Source: Rhodococcus sp. SBT000017 (GTDB lineage: Bacteria; Actinomycetota; Actinomycetes; Mycobacteriales; Mycobacteriaceae). From it: a stretch of DNA of 64,000 nt. Made by a program: the position numbers and the translations under genes. The stretch covers positions 1 through 64,000 of the forward strand of contig NZ_REFU01000004.1 of the NCBI RefSeq assembly GCF_003688915.1, in the 5' to 3' direction. Shown one piece after another: positions 56,703-64,000 of the stretch (its first letter is position 1; each line of letters begins with the position of its first letter). The notes under the pieces were generated by a model. That model worked only from the letters and a program-made list of their open reading frames with translations. It was not told the DNA's origin and did not search any database.

Positions 56703-57532
56703 CAGTTCTCCGTTTCGGTGATGTCGACGATCGAGGTGATGAGGGTCCGATCACCGTTGGTTCGTGTTCGTACGATCTGGGTCCACGTCTCCGGCTCTGC
56801 GCCGGGGACGGCATGGGTGAGCTCGACGGTGTATTCGTCGGGGTTTCTCGGGGTGATGCGCAGGCAGTGCGTGGTCTCGGACGGGAAGGTGTCGATTCCG
56901 GCGCTCTGCAACAGTTCTGCGCTGCCGACCGCGGCGTCGGGGGTGGTGAACGCACGCGCGGCGGCTCCGCTGCGCGTGACGTAGTAGGCGTAGTCGAATC
57001 CGAGGATCGCGTCCGGGCCCGAACCGAACCCGCCCGGTCCGGCACCGGTGACGACGCCACCGGTCCGGGACTCGACACACGGCGGCGGCGCGGCCGGGGC
57101 CGGGGTGGTGGACGTGGGCGGCTCGGTTGTGGTCGCGGGTGCCTCCGAGGTGGAGAGCATCGACGACATTCCGGCCGCGAACGACGCCTGGTCGTTGGAG
57201 TCGGGGGACAACACCCACGACACGGCACCGACGGCCACACCCAGCAGCAGACTGGCCGCTGCCAGTGCACCCCAGATCGCCAGCCGAGAGCGCCTCCCGC
57301 GCTTGTTCTGTGGGATCGGACGCGGTACCGGTTTCGGCACCGGCTTCGGTGAAAGACCTGCGACCGCAGCCTCCCGGCTGGTGTGTACCGGTGGGGCCTC
57401 GCTCACCGACCGCGGAGGCGCGGCCGGGGTACGCGGGTCAGGCGTGCTCGGTGTGTCGGTCAGTGTGGCCCGCTCCCACGGTTTGCTTCCGGGTCGGGAG
57501 GTGCCGGGACCGCGATCAGACAGCGATGCCAT
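56702..57532 (-). CDS. single-TM transfer-operon protein (276 aa)
   Basis: A disordered cytoplasmic N-part rich in Pro/Arg (about 1-82), a membrane helix (about 84-108), a Thr/Pro linker, and an exterior domain with two Cys (about 150-275: GILGFDYAYYVTRSG-like stretch, THCLRITPRNPDEYTVEL). Overlaps the cutinase start by ATGA. Resembles DUF8176-type proteins of unknown function. Confidence 0.65.
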   Translation of the reverse strand: MASLSDRGPGTSRPGSKPWERATLTDTPSTPDPRTPAAPPRSVSEAPPVHTSREAAVAGLSPKPVPKPVPRPIPQNKRGRRSRLAIWGALAAASLLLGVAVGAVSWVLSPDSNDQASFAAGMSSMLSTSEAPATTTEPPTSTTPAPAAPPPCVESRTGGVVTGAGPGGFGSGPDAILGFDYAYYVTRSGAAARAFTTPDAAVGSAELLQSAGIDTFPSETTHCLRITPRNPDEYTVELTHAVPGAEPETWTQIVRTRTNGDRTLITSIVDITETEN

Positions 57533-57592
57533 AGCTGCTGCTCACTCCTTCTGGTCGACGAAAAGCTGAAACACCGAGCACGCCTGCTCCCT

Positions 57593-58873
57593 CTAGACGG
57601 GCTGGCTGGTGGTCAGGGCCTGCCACGCCGCATCGGCCTGCTCGAGGGCCGGTCCCGCAGCGGCGACCGCGTCCGCGACAGCGGGCTGTTCGACCACGGT
57701 CGAGGCGAAGCCCTGCACTGCAGTAGCGGCTGGTGCAACCCACGTGCCTGCGTCGCTGACGGCCTTTTCGACGACCGGGGCAGCATTCTGAACGGCGGTG
57801 TTCGCCTGAGCGAGCAGGCCCGGTCCCGCCTCCGTCGCCAGTGGTGCCGGGGTCACCGGAACCGGGCTGGTGGCCGGCGGTGCGGGTGCCGCATCGACTG
57901 CGGGAGCGGGTGCAGGCTCCTCGATCGTCGCCGCTTCGCCGCCGGCGGCCGCGCCGCCGATCAGAGCACCGGCCGCAGCACCGACCGCGGTGGTCGCCGC
58001 GACGATCGGTGCCGAAACCGCCGCTCCGACACCGGCTCCAGCGAGTGCCGCTGCGCCGGGGACGAAGACGTAGCCGACCGGGCCGGCCCAGACGATCGCC
58101 GGAGTCAGGACAGGGGTTGCGGCCACGCCGAGTCCGGCACCGATGGCCGCGCCGCCCGCGGTGATCGCTGCTCCGGGCACGAGACCGACACCGAGTCCGA
58201 CCAGGCCGCCCGTCACGGCACCGGCAGCGGTACCGGCGGCGATACGGTCAGCTCGCGGGGCAGTCGCGAGGCCGTTGTCGACGAGCAGGTTTCCGCCGTC
58301 TGCCTGGATGGCCTGGAAGGTGTTCGAGACCTGGCGGGCGAAGACACGGTCGACGCCGTCGGGGATTCGATGCGGGCTCGCGCCGATCAGGACGGAGTCG
58401 TCATCGACCTCGATAGGCACGATCGTTGGCCGCTTGACCGTCGGCACCGGTGCCGGTGCCGGTGCGGGTGCCGGTGCGGGAGCCGCGGTTTCGGGGCTAT
58501 CGCTGATAGCCGGACCCTGGATCGGTGCCGGACTGCTCTCGTAGACGACCGGTTCGGAGTAATAGGTGGTGTCGTAGGAGGGACGCTGACGACCTGCGTT
58601 GTAGTCGTCGACGGTGCGAGTCTCGGAATAGTCGTAGATCGGGGTGTAACCGGCGATGTACTTGTCCTCGGCGGGAGCGGGCGGGGCGGGTGCCGGAGCT
58701 GGCTGGGTCACACCAGGCTGCTGGCCTGGCGCAACAGACACACCCGGCTGACCCGGTGCAGCCTGAGCAACACCGGCGCACGCGATGCACAGTGCAATGG
58801 GGATGGCGCACGCAGCAGCGATCCGCGTCGTGGTGCGTCGGTGCCGACCCCCACTACCAGTCGATCTGAACAT
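57593..58873 (-). CDS. secreted 'insoluble domain' type protein, first gene of the transfer operon (426 aa)
   Basis: MFRSTGSGGRHRRTTTR... signal peptide to about 42 (AGVAQA). A Tyr-rich segment (YIAGYTPIYDY), a Pro/Ala repeat, a conserved domain (VKRPTIVPIEVDDDSVLIGA, VFARQVSNTFQAIQADGGN) and long hydrophobic Gly/Ala glycine-zipper stretches (about 235-340) follow. Annotated in Rhodococcus relatives as 'insoluble domain protein'. A glycine-zipper could insert in or pass the outer mycolate membrane. ATG 58873 has AAAGGTGAAG upstream; the longer frame has no support. Confidence 0.7.
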   Translation of the reverse strand: MFRSTGSGGRHRRTTTRIAAACAIPIALCIACAGVAQAAPGQPGVSVAPGQQPGVTQPAPAPAPPAPAEDKYIAGYTPIYDYSETRTVDDYNAGRQRPSYDTTYYSEPVVYESSPAPIQGPAISDSPETAAPAPAPAPAPAPVPTVKRPTIVPIEVDDDSVLIGASPHRIPDGVDRVFARQVSNTFQAIQADGGNLLVDNGLATAPRADRIAAGTAAGAVTGGLVGLGVGLVPGAAITAGGAAIGAGLGVAATPVLTPAIVWAGPVGYVFVPGAAALAGAGVGAAVSAPIVAATTAVGAAAGALIGGAAAGGEAATIEEPAPAPAVDAAPAPPATSPVPVTPAPLATEAGPGLLAQANTAVQNAAPVVEKAVSDAGTWVAPAATAVQGFASTVVEQPAVADAVAAAGPALEQADAAWQALTTSQPV

Positions 58874-58957
58874 TTCTTCACCTTTCATTGACGAACAATG
58901 CGTTTGGGTTACAGCGGGTAGATCCAAGAAGGGAGCTGGTGCTCTCGGCCCGTCCTC

Positions 58958-58976
58958 GATTGGTTGTCAACCAATC
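58958..58976. promoter_or_regulatory. 19-bp palindrome upstream of the transfer operon
   Basis: GATTGGTTG-T-CAACCAATC is a perfect inverted repeat, 85 bp before the first gene of the leftward operon. On the minus strand it contains TTGACA, though no good -10 follows at 17 bp. Likely binding site of a dimeric repressor. Confidence 0.65.
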
Positions 58977-59037
58977 ATGCTGAACAGCAGTGTGATTCAG
59001 GTTCTAACCTCGTAGCTCCGCCGACGTGCGATTGGGA

Positions 59038-59096
59038 GTGCGGGTGATGCCGAAGGTTTGCGGGTCCGATCACCCGCACCCACCAAGTGCACTTGG
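59038..59096. other. hairpin plus palindrome, candidate oriT or control element
   Basis: GTGCGGGTGAT (59038-59048) pairs perfectly with ATCACCCGCAC (59069-59079) around a 20-nt loop; 3 bp later comes the perfect palindrome CCAAGTGCACTTGG (59083-59096). Two such structures in non-coding DNA at the head of transfer genes are typical of oriT or of a tightly regulated promoter. No nick site can be named from sequence. Confidence 0.45.
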
Positions 59097-59497
59097 CTTA
59101 TGTGAACAAAGACGAGAGGGAGTTCACGAAGAGAATCCACTGAAGGAAGAACGGCACCTGTCTAAATCCTTTCTCTGAGAGGGAGTTACGGGGTTCTGTC
59201 GATGTCCCGGCGGGGCCGCGTAGGTCGGCACACGATGAGGTCGAAGCGTCACCATGCGGCCCTCGCGCCGGTCCATCTGATGAGACGGAGGCGACAACCC
59301 TCGAGTCAGGCAATCGCCGGGTTCCCGTCTCACGACTTTTCAACGGTGGCGGGGAGTCCGATCTGCACGTGAGGTCCAGTTCGGGTTCCCCGCCACTCGC
59401 TGTGAACGTGATTGGCCTGCCCTGGGCGTTAGGGCGATCTTTCACGTCCTGAGACCGACATCTGTTGGGCAGGTGTCGATTTCAAGCGTTAGCGTCT

Positions 59498-59761
59498 TTA
59501 GGCGACGTGCTGGAGGTCGGGGCTGTTGGCCGGCTGGGAGTAGCTCGACGATGACAGCCACTCGGTGAGGACCTGGCCTGTCGAGTCGTCCATCTCTTGG
59601 TGAGGCCGATCGTTCTCGTGCCCGGCATCGAGTGAGCACGAAACGAGGCCGATGCCGACGACAGTGGTGAGGGAGGCGCACGGAGTCGAATCCGTGTAGC
59701 CGTGACGGGGCGTGGAAGCGGGTCGAAACCGTAACGGTTGAGGTTTCAGCAGCGATGTCAT
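59498..59761 (-). CDS. hypothetical protein (87 aa)
   Basis: MTSLLKPQPLRFRPASTPRH... with GGAG 6 bp upstream. The middle, GLVSCSLDAGHENDRPHQEM and DDSTGQVLTEW, resembles a short Cys-x-Gly-His pattern found in many small actinophage and plasmid proteins. No signal peptide or membrane part. Probably a monocistronic gene. Function unknown. Confidence 0.5.
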   Translation of the reverse strand: MTSLLKPQPLRFRPASTPRHGYTDSTPCASLTTVVGIGLVSCSLDAGHENDRPHQEMDDSTGQVLTEWLSSSSYSQPANSPDLQHVA

Positions 59762-59855
59762 AGGTGCTCCAGTCGTGTGGACTGCGCTGTGCACCTAGGC
59801 TGGTAGGCCTGTGGGTGCGGTGCGTTCAGGCGCAGTTGTCATTCGCAGATACGGG

Positions 59856-59900
59856 ACCCCGGGGCGTTCGGACGCCAATCACTTGCGCACCCGGGGTTTC
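59856..59900 (+). terminator. nested hairpin, probable terminator
   Basis: ACCCCGGG (59856-59863) pairs with CCCGGGGT (59890-59897) and encloses GGCGT-TCGG-ACGCC, a stable tetraloop hairpin, followed by TTTCTCTT. It may end leftover plus-strand transcription or form a structured leader. Confidence 0.5.
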
Positions 59901-60027
59901 TCTTACTTTGCTTCTGCTCCTCCTTCGATCAGGGGCATCGCCACCTCCACGTTCGGGACTGTGGAGAGCAACTGCCTGTGCTCGAGGTCAATAAAACGGT
60001 CCGACCTATCACGACATTTGCATCGTT

Positions 60028-60053
60028 TAAGGTCATGCACAGATTAGACCTTA
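60028..60053 (+). promoter_or_regulatory. operator of the double-XRE gene
   Basis: TAAGGTC (60028-60034) and GACCTTA (60047-60053) are perfect inverted arms 12 bp apart, directly upstream of GGAGGTG and the ATG at 60067. An XRE dimer or the two HTH domains of the gene product could bind here for autoregulation. Confidence 0.6.
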
Positions 60054-60066
60054 GTGGAGGTGCGGC

Positions 60067-60543
60067 ATGGTGTCTAGCAATGAACGGAATGCGACAGTGA
60101 GTCGACGCGTCTTGCGGGGCTTCGACCCGGCAAGGCTGACGTCGCTGCGTGAAAGTAGAGGCATGAGCCGCGCGGATCTCGCGCGAAAGTCCGGGCTCGG
60201 AGGTGCCACCGTCCAGCAATGGGAAGCCGGCACCCGGAGTCCTCAGGTCGATACCTTGGCCCTCGTTGCGAAGACCCTGGGCTTGCCCATCAGTGAGCTT
60301 GTCGACGTCCCCCGGGATCAGCGGTTCCCCGGAGATTGGCGCGTCCTTCTCGGGCTCACACAGCCGCAGCTGGGCCAGCAGGTGGGCATCAGTACGTCGA
60401 TGATTGCTCGCATCGAGCGCGGCGAGGTGAAGCTGACCGATGGGAATGCTCGCCGCCTGGCGACGGCGCTTGAGATTGGTGTCGACGAGCTCGTTCGCAG
60501 TTACGAGCGTGCGCGAGACCGGCCGGCTGGCGTTCAGGCGTGA
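60067..60543 (+). CDS. transcriptional regulator with two XRE-type HTH domains (158 aa)
   Basis: First HTH about 23-75 (LTSLRESRGMSRADLARKSG, ATVQQWEAGTRSPQVDTL), second about 95-145 (LLGLTQPQLGQQVGISTSMI, RIERGEVKLTDGNARRLATA). No other domain. GGAGGTG ribosome site 6 bp upstream. Two HTHs on one chain could bind the inverted repeat just upstream as a monomer. Likely repressor of itself and perhaps of the downstream cassette. Confidence 0.8.
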   Translation: MVSSNERNATVSRRVLRGFDPARLTSLRESRGMSRADLARKSGLGGATVQQWEAGTRSPQVDTLALVAKTLGLPISELVDVPRDQRFPGDWRVLLGLTQPQLGQQVGISTSMIARIERGEVKLTDGNARRLATALEIGVDELVRSYERARDRPAGVQA

Positions 60544-60735
60544 CAAGGGTCGCCAGTTCCTGAATGGGCATCGTCGTTGGGTCGACGTCGTGGACCGCAG
60601 CGACGGTGGGTGTAGCGCGGCGAGCGACGGCATGAGTGCAGTATGTACCGGCGATTGAAAACAGAGCAACTTAGAAGCAAACTTTTTGCAAATAAACCTT
60701 TTGTGTAACGACATCGCTGTAGTTCTGAGCTGCTT

Positions 60736-60798
60736 CTATGTCCATCCGGTACATTTACTTGGGAATTGCGATTTTTTTGCTTACCGGACATAGGATGC
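60736..60798 (+). promoter_or_regulatory. promoter region of the IrrE cassette with inverted repeat
   Basis: CTATGTCC (60736-60743) and GGACATAG (60786-60793) are inverted arms 42 bp apart. Between them TTGCGA is followed 17 bp later by CATAGG, then the ATG at 60803. The 60660-60780 stretch is distinctly AT-rich for this element, as for a horizontally acquired or Lsr2-silenced promoter. Confidence 0.5.
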
Positions 60799-60802
60799 AG
60801 TA

Positions 60803-61480
60803 ATGCAGGAAACAGACGACCTGGCCCGTTTTGGCAAGGTGGTGGCGGCGCGGCGGGCAAGGCTTGCGTTGACTAGGTTCGAGGTCCGTGATGCTGGTGG
60901 ACCGTCGGACACCACACTTGGCAACATCGAAAACGACACTCTCGGTCGGGCGCCCAGTCCGGCCGTGATCAGGAGGCTCGACCAGGGCCTGCGGTGGAGC
61001 AAAGGGAGCGCAGCTGCTGTTCTCGCCGGTGGCGATCCTGTCCCCCTGGAGAGCCTGTCGAACAGAAACTCCAGATCGAGCAGTGCCGCCGCCGAGCCGG
61101 ATGCAATTGTGCTTCCCCTGGACGAAATCAACAATCTGTTCGGGCTGCACCGGCAGCTCAATGCCGCGCACGAGAGCTGTCGTGGCGCGGATCCCCCACT
61201 GGAATACTTCGACCAGGTCGTCGGGGGATTCAACGCCTTTGTTTCCCGCGTAGCCGGACGGTATGCCACCGCGGTCTTGGAAAGAAGTGGGGGCCCTGGG
61301 AGAACCCTCCCTCCGATGGCGGAGATGGCATTCGGTCCCCTCCTCGATAAACCCGCCGTCGACTACGACCCGGTCGAGCGCGAAGAACAGCTCTACCGTC
61401 GCTGGCTGGCTGGGCGGCACGACGACATCGACGACGAGCTGGACGCCAGGTTCCAGGAGCGATGGGCGGAGCGCGAGTGA
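60803..61480 (+). CDS. conserved regulator-like protein (225 aa)
   Basis: The N-terminal 75 residues (ARFGKVVAARRARLALTRFE, TTLGNIENDTLGRAPSPAVI, RRLDQGLRWSKGSAAAVLAG) follow an XRE-like helix-turn-helix seen in actinobacterial phage and plasmid proteins. The remainder is acidic and helical without known domain. GGATG ribosome site. Its stop overlaps a GTG of the next frame (GTGA). Probably the DNA-binding member of the IrrE cassette. Confidence 0.65.
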   Translation: MQETDDLARFGKVVAARRARLALTRFEVRDAGGPSDTTLGNIENDTLGRAPSPAVIRRLDQGLRWSKGSAAAVLAGGDPVPLESLSNRNSRSSSAAAEPDAIVLPLDEINNLFGLHRQLNAAHESCRGADPPLEYFDQVVGGFNAFVSRVAGRYATAVLERSGGPGRTLPPMAEMAFGPLLDKPAVDYDPVEREEQLYRRWLAGRHDDIDDELDARFQERWAERE

Positions 61481-61581
61481 AGCAGTTGAAGTTGCGCAGG
61501 AAATGGGCAAGGGTGCTTGCTCGGGACCAAGCCTCTCGTAGTACTCCGCGGGGAGAGAACGTTCGGAAGGAACAGACCACA

Positions 61582-62031
61582 ATGGACAGCCAGCTACCGC
61601 TACACGATCGAATCAGCAGGCTATTCGGGGGCTTCCGACATCTGGGGACACTCGATGATCTGGACCCGCAGGTCGCGGCGCATGTGAGCAAGAACGTCGG
61701 TCGCCACGTCACTGCGGAAGAAGTGAAAGTGCTCCGCAGCCAGGCGGTCGACGACGCCGAACGAGACGTCCTCGAGGCAGTGGCCACCTTCTTCGAGTCG
61801 CCGGTTACCTACCTGGTCGGCACCACTGCCGAGCAGATGGACTATAACGCGCAGCTCGATTACTTCGACAATGTTCGGAACTCCCAGGCCACGGTATTTG
61901 CTCTACGAACTCGGGTACCGCAGCTGACTCCGGCGATCGCTGAGCGTCTGAGCGAGCTGGTCCGGGACACGCACGGACGTTTCGAGAAGCAGAATCGGCA
62001 CGAACCGGCCGAGGCCGGCGAATCGACATAA
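61582..62031 (+). CDS. XRE/EspR-like regulator partnered with ImmA/IrrE (149 aa)
   Basis: MDSQLPLHDRISRLFGGFRH, DPQVAAHVSKNVGRHVTAEE, VLEAVATFFESPVTYLVGTT match the HTH regulators that precede ImmA/IrrE peptidase genes in actinobacteria; the C-terminal helices resemble the dimerisation part of EspR. A GTG at 61477 overlapping the previous stop (GTGA) would add a 35-residue basic leader; AGGAA upstream of ATG 61582 is weak, so the start is open. It is the likely substrate of the peptidase. Confidence 0.7.
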   Translation: MDSQLPLHDRISRLFGGFRHLGTLDDLDPQVAAHVSKNVGRHVTAEEVKVLRSQAVDDAERDVLEAVATFFESPVTYLVGTTAEQMDYNAQLDYFDNVRNSQATVFALRTRVPQLTPAIAERLSELVRDTHGRFEKQNRHEPAEAGEST

Positions 62032-62642
62032 TGAGCTCGGTCCGAGACGCTGCCGCTGCAGCGAGAACTATCGACGACCCCGAGCTACGTGCCAGATCCT
62101 TCCTCGACACACTGCAACTGCAGTTCACGAGACCCTGGTCGATCGACCGATTCGTTGCCGAGGTTGGGTTCAAGATCGGCCGCGTCATTGTGATCCTCGA
62201 TCTACCTGACGATCTGAGCGAAAGCGGCGAGGTCTCGGGCTTTTGGGTACGAACTGCCCCGGTCGATGTCATCTACGTCCGTGCGGACGTAGATCCGCTC
62301 TTTCGTGAACAATGCATCCTCCACGAAGTCGCACACATACTTCTCGGTCATGATGCCGATGTTGTTGTCACCGAGGACATTCTGGTCGAATCGTTCATGA
62401 GGATGGCTCCTGCCATTCCGAGGACAATGATCAGCGCGCTTGCCGAGGAACAACGGGCGAAGGTGTGCTTCACGCGAGTCCCGGATTTCCTTCAGCCCAT
62501 CGAAGCAGAGGCCGAATGGCTCGGCACACTCATGCTTGCCCGCGCCGATTCCCTACGCAAGCCGTTCTACCCGGAGAACATCGACTCGAAAGACAAGGAG
62601 ACCTTGCGTCGGGTGGCCACAATTTTTGGGTGGCAGATGTGA
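62031..62642 (+). CDS. ImmA/IrrE-family metallopeptidase (203 aa)
   Basis: H98-E-V-A-H102 in CILHEVAHILLGH is the zinc motif; the EAEAEWLGTLML stretch supplies the third ligand. These proteases cut XRE repressors when triggered (ImmA of ICEBs1, IrrE of Deinococcus). The start overlaps the previous TAA (TAATG), and the stop overlaps the next GTG (GTGA), so all are co-translated. It could switch this cassette or the element's transfer in response to damage or phage. Confidence 0.85.
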   Translation: MSSVRDAAAAARTIDDPELRARSFLDTLQLQFTRPWSIDRFVAEVGFKIGRVIVILDLPDDLSESGEVSGFWVRTAPVDVIYVRADVDPLFREQCILHEVAHILLGHDADVVVTEDILVESFMRMAPAIPRTMISALAEEQRAKVCFTRVPDFLQPIEAEAEWLGTLMLARADSLRKPFYPENIDSKDKETLRRVATIFGWQM

Positions 62643-63583
62643 GCACGTTCTTCGAGGCGATACTGCCAATAGTGTTGTTGGTGTTCGGTCTTCAACGCCT
62701 ACCGTTGTACAGGCGGAGGCCGCAAACTCGCCCCATGACGGTGCTACTGCTCACTCTCAGTGTTGCGCAGATGTTCAGAATTCATGCGCTGGCAGACGAC
62801 AAGCTCGACCCTGTCTTACACGACGTAACGGGCCTGTGGAACGTGTCTGTTCTGATAGCTCAGGCCTTGGCGATTTGCGCCGCAACACAATGGGTAGGGA
62901 TGGTGGCTCACTCGACCCAACGTAGTTTTCCGCGTCGCTATCGCTACGCCGTCACCACGGCGTTGGTCAGCGGTCTGGTCATCTCATTTCTGCTCTCCCC
63001 CGCGCCGTCGAGACCGACTTACTACCTCAGTCAGACCTTTGCAGCCGAAGGCTGGATGCTGGTCTACTGGGTCATCTTTCTCGGAAGCCTGTCGTTGTGC
63101 GTGGTTGTGCCGTTCTACCTGTTGGTCCGCATGGCTTTGATCGTGAAGACCGGAGAATTGGCGCGCGTTCTCACCGCTGCTGCGGTGGCGTGCGGGATGA
63201 TCCTGCTCTACGCAGTTCACAAGATCGTGTACCTGGTGGCGTTCGCCCGCGGCATAGAGAACTGGTACACCGACCACACCGTTCAGATATCGCTCTTTCT
63301 CATCATGTCGCCGCTGCTCGTCGCCGGATACGTTGCGTGGGTGTATATCTGGACGACACTGCTTCCTCGCGTCCAGCGGTACCGACGCATCGTTGCGTAC
63401 ATGGACGAGTGGCAGGCCTTGGCGACTCGAAGCAACGCCATCCTTGCGGACACTCTGATCCCGAGCTCCAAGCGGGCTGCCTGGCGTGCCAGCAGAAACT
63501 CCGTCGCGTCCACCCGACTGATGGTCGAGATGGTCGACGGCGAAGACGGTAAGGCAACTTCCGCGGGGGCGACTAGAAGATGA
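62639..63583 (+). CDS. MAB_1171c-type polytopic membrane protein (314 aa)
   Basis: GTG 62639 overlaps the IrrE stop. About seven membrane helices (about 5-20, 33-50, 65-85, 105-125, 140-165, 180-205, 220-245), then a cytoplasmic tail (RRIVAYMDEWQALATRSNAI, SKRAAWRASRNSVASTRLMV). MAB_1171c/DUF6545 proteins are found with ImmA/IrrE and XRE genes in mycobacteria and Streptomyces. Annotated as transporters without proof. It may be the membrane sensor or effector of the cassette. Confidence 0.8.
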   Translation: MSTFFEAILPIVLLVFGLQRLPLYRRRPQTRPMTVLLLTLSVAQMFRIHALADDKLDPVLHDVTGLWNVSVLIAQALAICAATQWVGMVAHSTQRSFPRRYRYAVTTALVSGLVISFLLSPAPSRPTYYLSQTFAAEGWMLVYWVIFLGSLSLCVVVPFYLLVRMALIVKTGELARVLTAAAVACGMILLYAVHKIVYLVAFARGIENWYTDHTVQISLFLIMSPLLVAGYVAWVYIWTTLLPRVQRYRRIVAYMDEWQALATRSNAILADTLIPSSKRAAWRASRNSVASTRLMVEMVDGEDGKATSAGATRR

Positions 63584-64000
63584 ACGGGATCAAGCGCTTA
63601 GAGCGCGTCATGTATTCGGCGTACCCCTCTCCTATGCCCTCGAGCATCGCGGACTCTTCCGACGGGATCCGGTGGACATATCCCCCCGCCAGAAACGACA
63701 CCATGACGGGGGCAAGCCAGTTCCCGTACGCGATGGAGAATCCCAGCGCGCAGATCAATGCCCCCGTGTACGAGGGGTGCCGAATCAACCGGTACGGGCC
63801 CGTCTGCACCACCAGTTGCTCTGGATGCGTGTGGACCTTGAACGTAAAGGACTCCCCGAGCTTCCGCGCAGAAGCCAGCCGGAGGGCCTGCCCGAGTACA
63901 GCGGTGGTCAAGCCCGCGACGAAGAACGTTCGCGGGTGCCGATCAATGACGGTTGCCGGCGAGGCCACGCTCAGCACGAGGCCTCCGCCGTACGCCAGTG
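63573..64000 (-). CDS. isoprenylcysteine carboxyl methyltransferase-like protein, partial
   Basis: Residues reading leftwards show FTFKVHTHPEQLVVQTGPYR, LIRHPSYTGALICALGFSI and PSEESAMLEGIGEGYAEYMT, RSKRLIPFIF: the HP-Y motif and E...RSKRLIP ending of the ICMT/PEMT membrane methyltransferase family. The frame stays open and hydrophobic to the window end (LAYGGGLVLSVAS), so the N-terminus is cut off. The 3' end overlaps the MAB_1171c gene by 11 bp (convergent). Substrate unknown. Confidence 0.75.
   Translation of the reverse strand, partial: LAYGGGLVLSVASPATVIDRHPRTFFVAGLTTAVLGQALRLASARKLGESFTFKVHTHPEQLVVQTGPYRLIRHPSYTGALICALGFSIAYGNWLAPVMVSFLAGGYVHRIPSEESAMLEGIGEGYAEYMTRSKRLIPFIF

Larger units (their letters stand above)
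58874..59497. other. non-coding region upstream of the transfer operon
   Basis: No gene is supported in these 624 bp; a minus-strand frame at 59098-59445 has no ribosome site. It holds a 19-bp palindrome (58958-58976), an 11-bp hairpin (59038-59079), a 14-bp palindrome (59083-59096), and the direct repeat GAGAGGGAGTT at 59114-59124 and 59177-59187. It is a good candidate for the operon control region and possibly oriT. Confidence 0.5.
59762..60066. other. non-coding region with terminator-like hairpin and XRE operator
   Basis: No gene is seen. The left part contains nested hairpins at 59856-59897; the right part carries the promoter and operator of the double-XRE gene. The AT content rises towards 60000. 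Confidence 0.5.

Noticed and set aside
59098..59445. 115-codon minus-strand frame
   Set aside because: No ribosome site, unusual composition, overlaps a palindrome-rich control region; could not be supported.
1..64000. tRNA, rRNA, CRISPR arrays and complete insertion sequences
   Set aside because: I looked for cloverleaf-like stretches, regularly spaced repeats and transposase-terminal-repeat pairs and found none that hold; the only transposase-like gene (45697-45966) has no element ends.

Overview
The window is about 64 kb of high-GC actinobacterial DNA from a conjugative plasmid or similar mobile element of a mycolate-bearing genus (Rhodococcus, Gordonia or Nocardia type). The evidence is a MobF (TrwC/TraA) relaxase, a complete actinobacterial type IV secretion operon with SCO6880-family, VirB4-like and VirD4-like proteins, tandem DUF4913 domains, a cutinase and an 'insoluble domain' type protein inside that operon, a ParB-like and an Lsr2-like gene, and several toxin-antitoxin modules. 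No replication initiator was recognised, so the element probably extends beyond the window.

Layout. Positions 1-14.9 kb, mostly plus strand, are an accessory/maintenance region. It holds the 3' end of a pentapeptide-repeat protein, a ParB-like gene, an Lsr2-like gene, an ImuA-like protein, an HxlR regulator divergent from a DUF1761 membrane protein, four overlapping small membrane-protein genes, DUF4192, an NrdH-type redoxin, a DnaB-N-like protein and a BrnT/BrnA-like toxin-antitoxin pair. Several of these genes (pentapeptide, parB, lsr2, the gene at 7.7 kb, DUF4192) read as well-conserved proteins only when frames are switched; where traced, the changes are mostly single-base losses, several next to C or G runs. 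A leader of about 150 bp is duplicated at 559-705 and 9870-10018.

15.0-19.9 kb, mostly minus strand, is a set of small accessory genes: an HNH endonuclease, an M48 metallopeptidase with a membrane partner, and small membrane proteins. They run divergently from the relaxase.

20.1-33.9 kb, plus strand, is the DNA-processing module: the 1,933-aa MobF relaxase-helicase, a 212-aa unknown, and a giant (about 2,400 aa) N6-adenine methylase fused to a DEAH/SNF2-type helicase that resembles phage P1 DarB-like anti-restriction proteins.

34.0-37.3 kb, plus strand, holds a zeta toxin with an HTH antitoxin and two HTH-type conserved genes with leaderless-looking promoters.

37.4-58.9 kb, minus strand, is one long, tightly overlapped mating-pair-formation operon read from 58.9 kb leftwards: secreted 'insoluble domain' protein, single-TM protein, cutinase, MinD/ParA-like ATPase, DUF6668-like protein, two small two-TM pilin-like proteins, a lipoprotein and a TcpC-like protein, VirB6-like channel, SCO6880, VirB4, an IS3-OrfA-like HTH, a three-enzyme wall hydrolase, a conserved 226-aa protein, another TcpC-like protein, a membrane protein, the VirD4-like coupling ATPase, the DUF4913 protein, a membrane protein, a thermonuclease lipoprotein and a second lipoprotein. 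Upstream lies a 0.6-kb non-coding stretch with strong palindromes that could be the operon control region or an oriT.

60.0-64 kb, plus strand, is a regulatory cassette: a double-XRE repressor, a conserved regulator, an XRE/EspR-like protein, an ImmA/IrrE metallopeptidase and a MAB_1171c-type membrane protein. A truncated isoprenylcysteine methyltransferase-like gene on the minus strand runs off the right end.

Working model: the relaxase nicks and unwinds the plasmid, the VirD4-like protein delivers it to a VirB4/VirB6/SCO6880 channel, the wall hydrolase and perhaps the cutinase open the peptidoglycan and mycolate layers, and the methylase-helicase protects the DNA in the recipient. The toxin-antitoxin modules and ParB-like gene promote retention.
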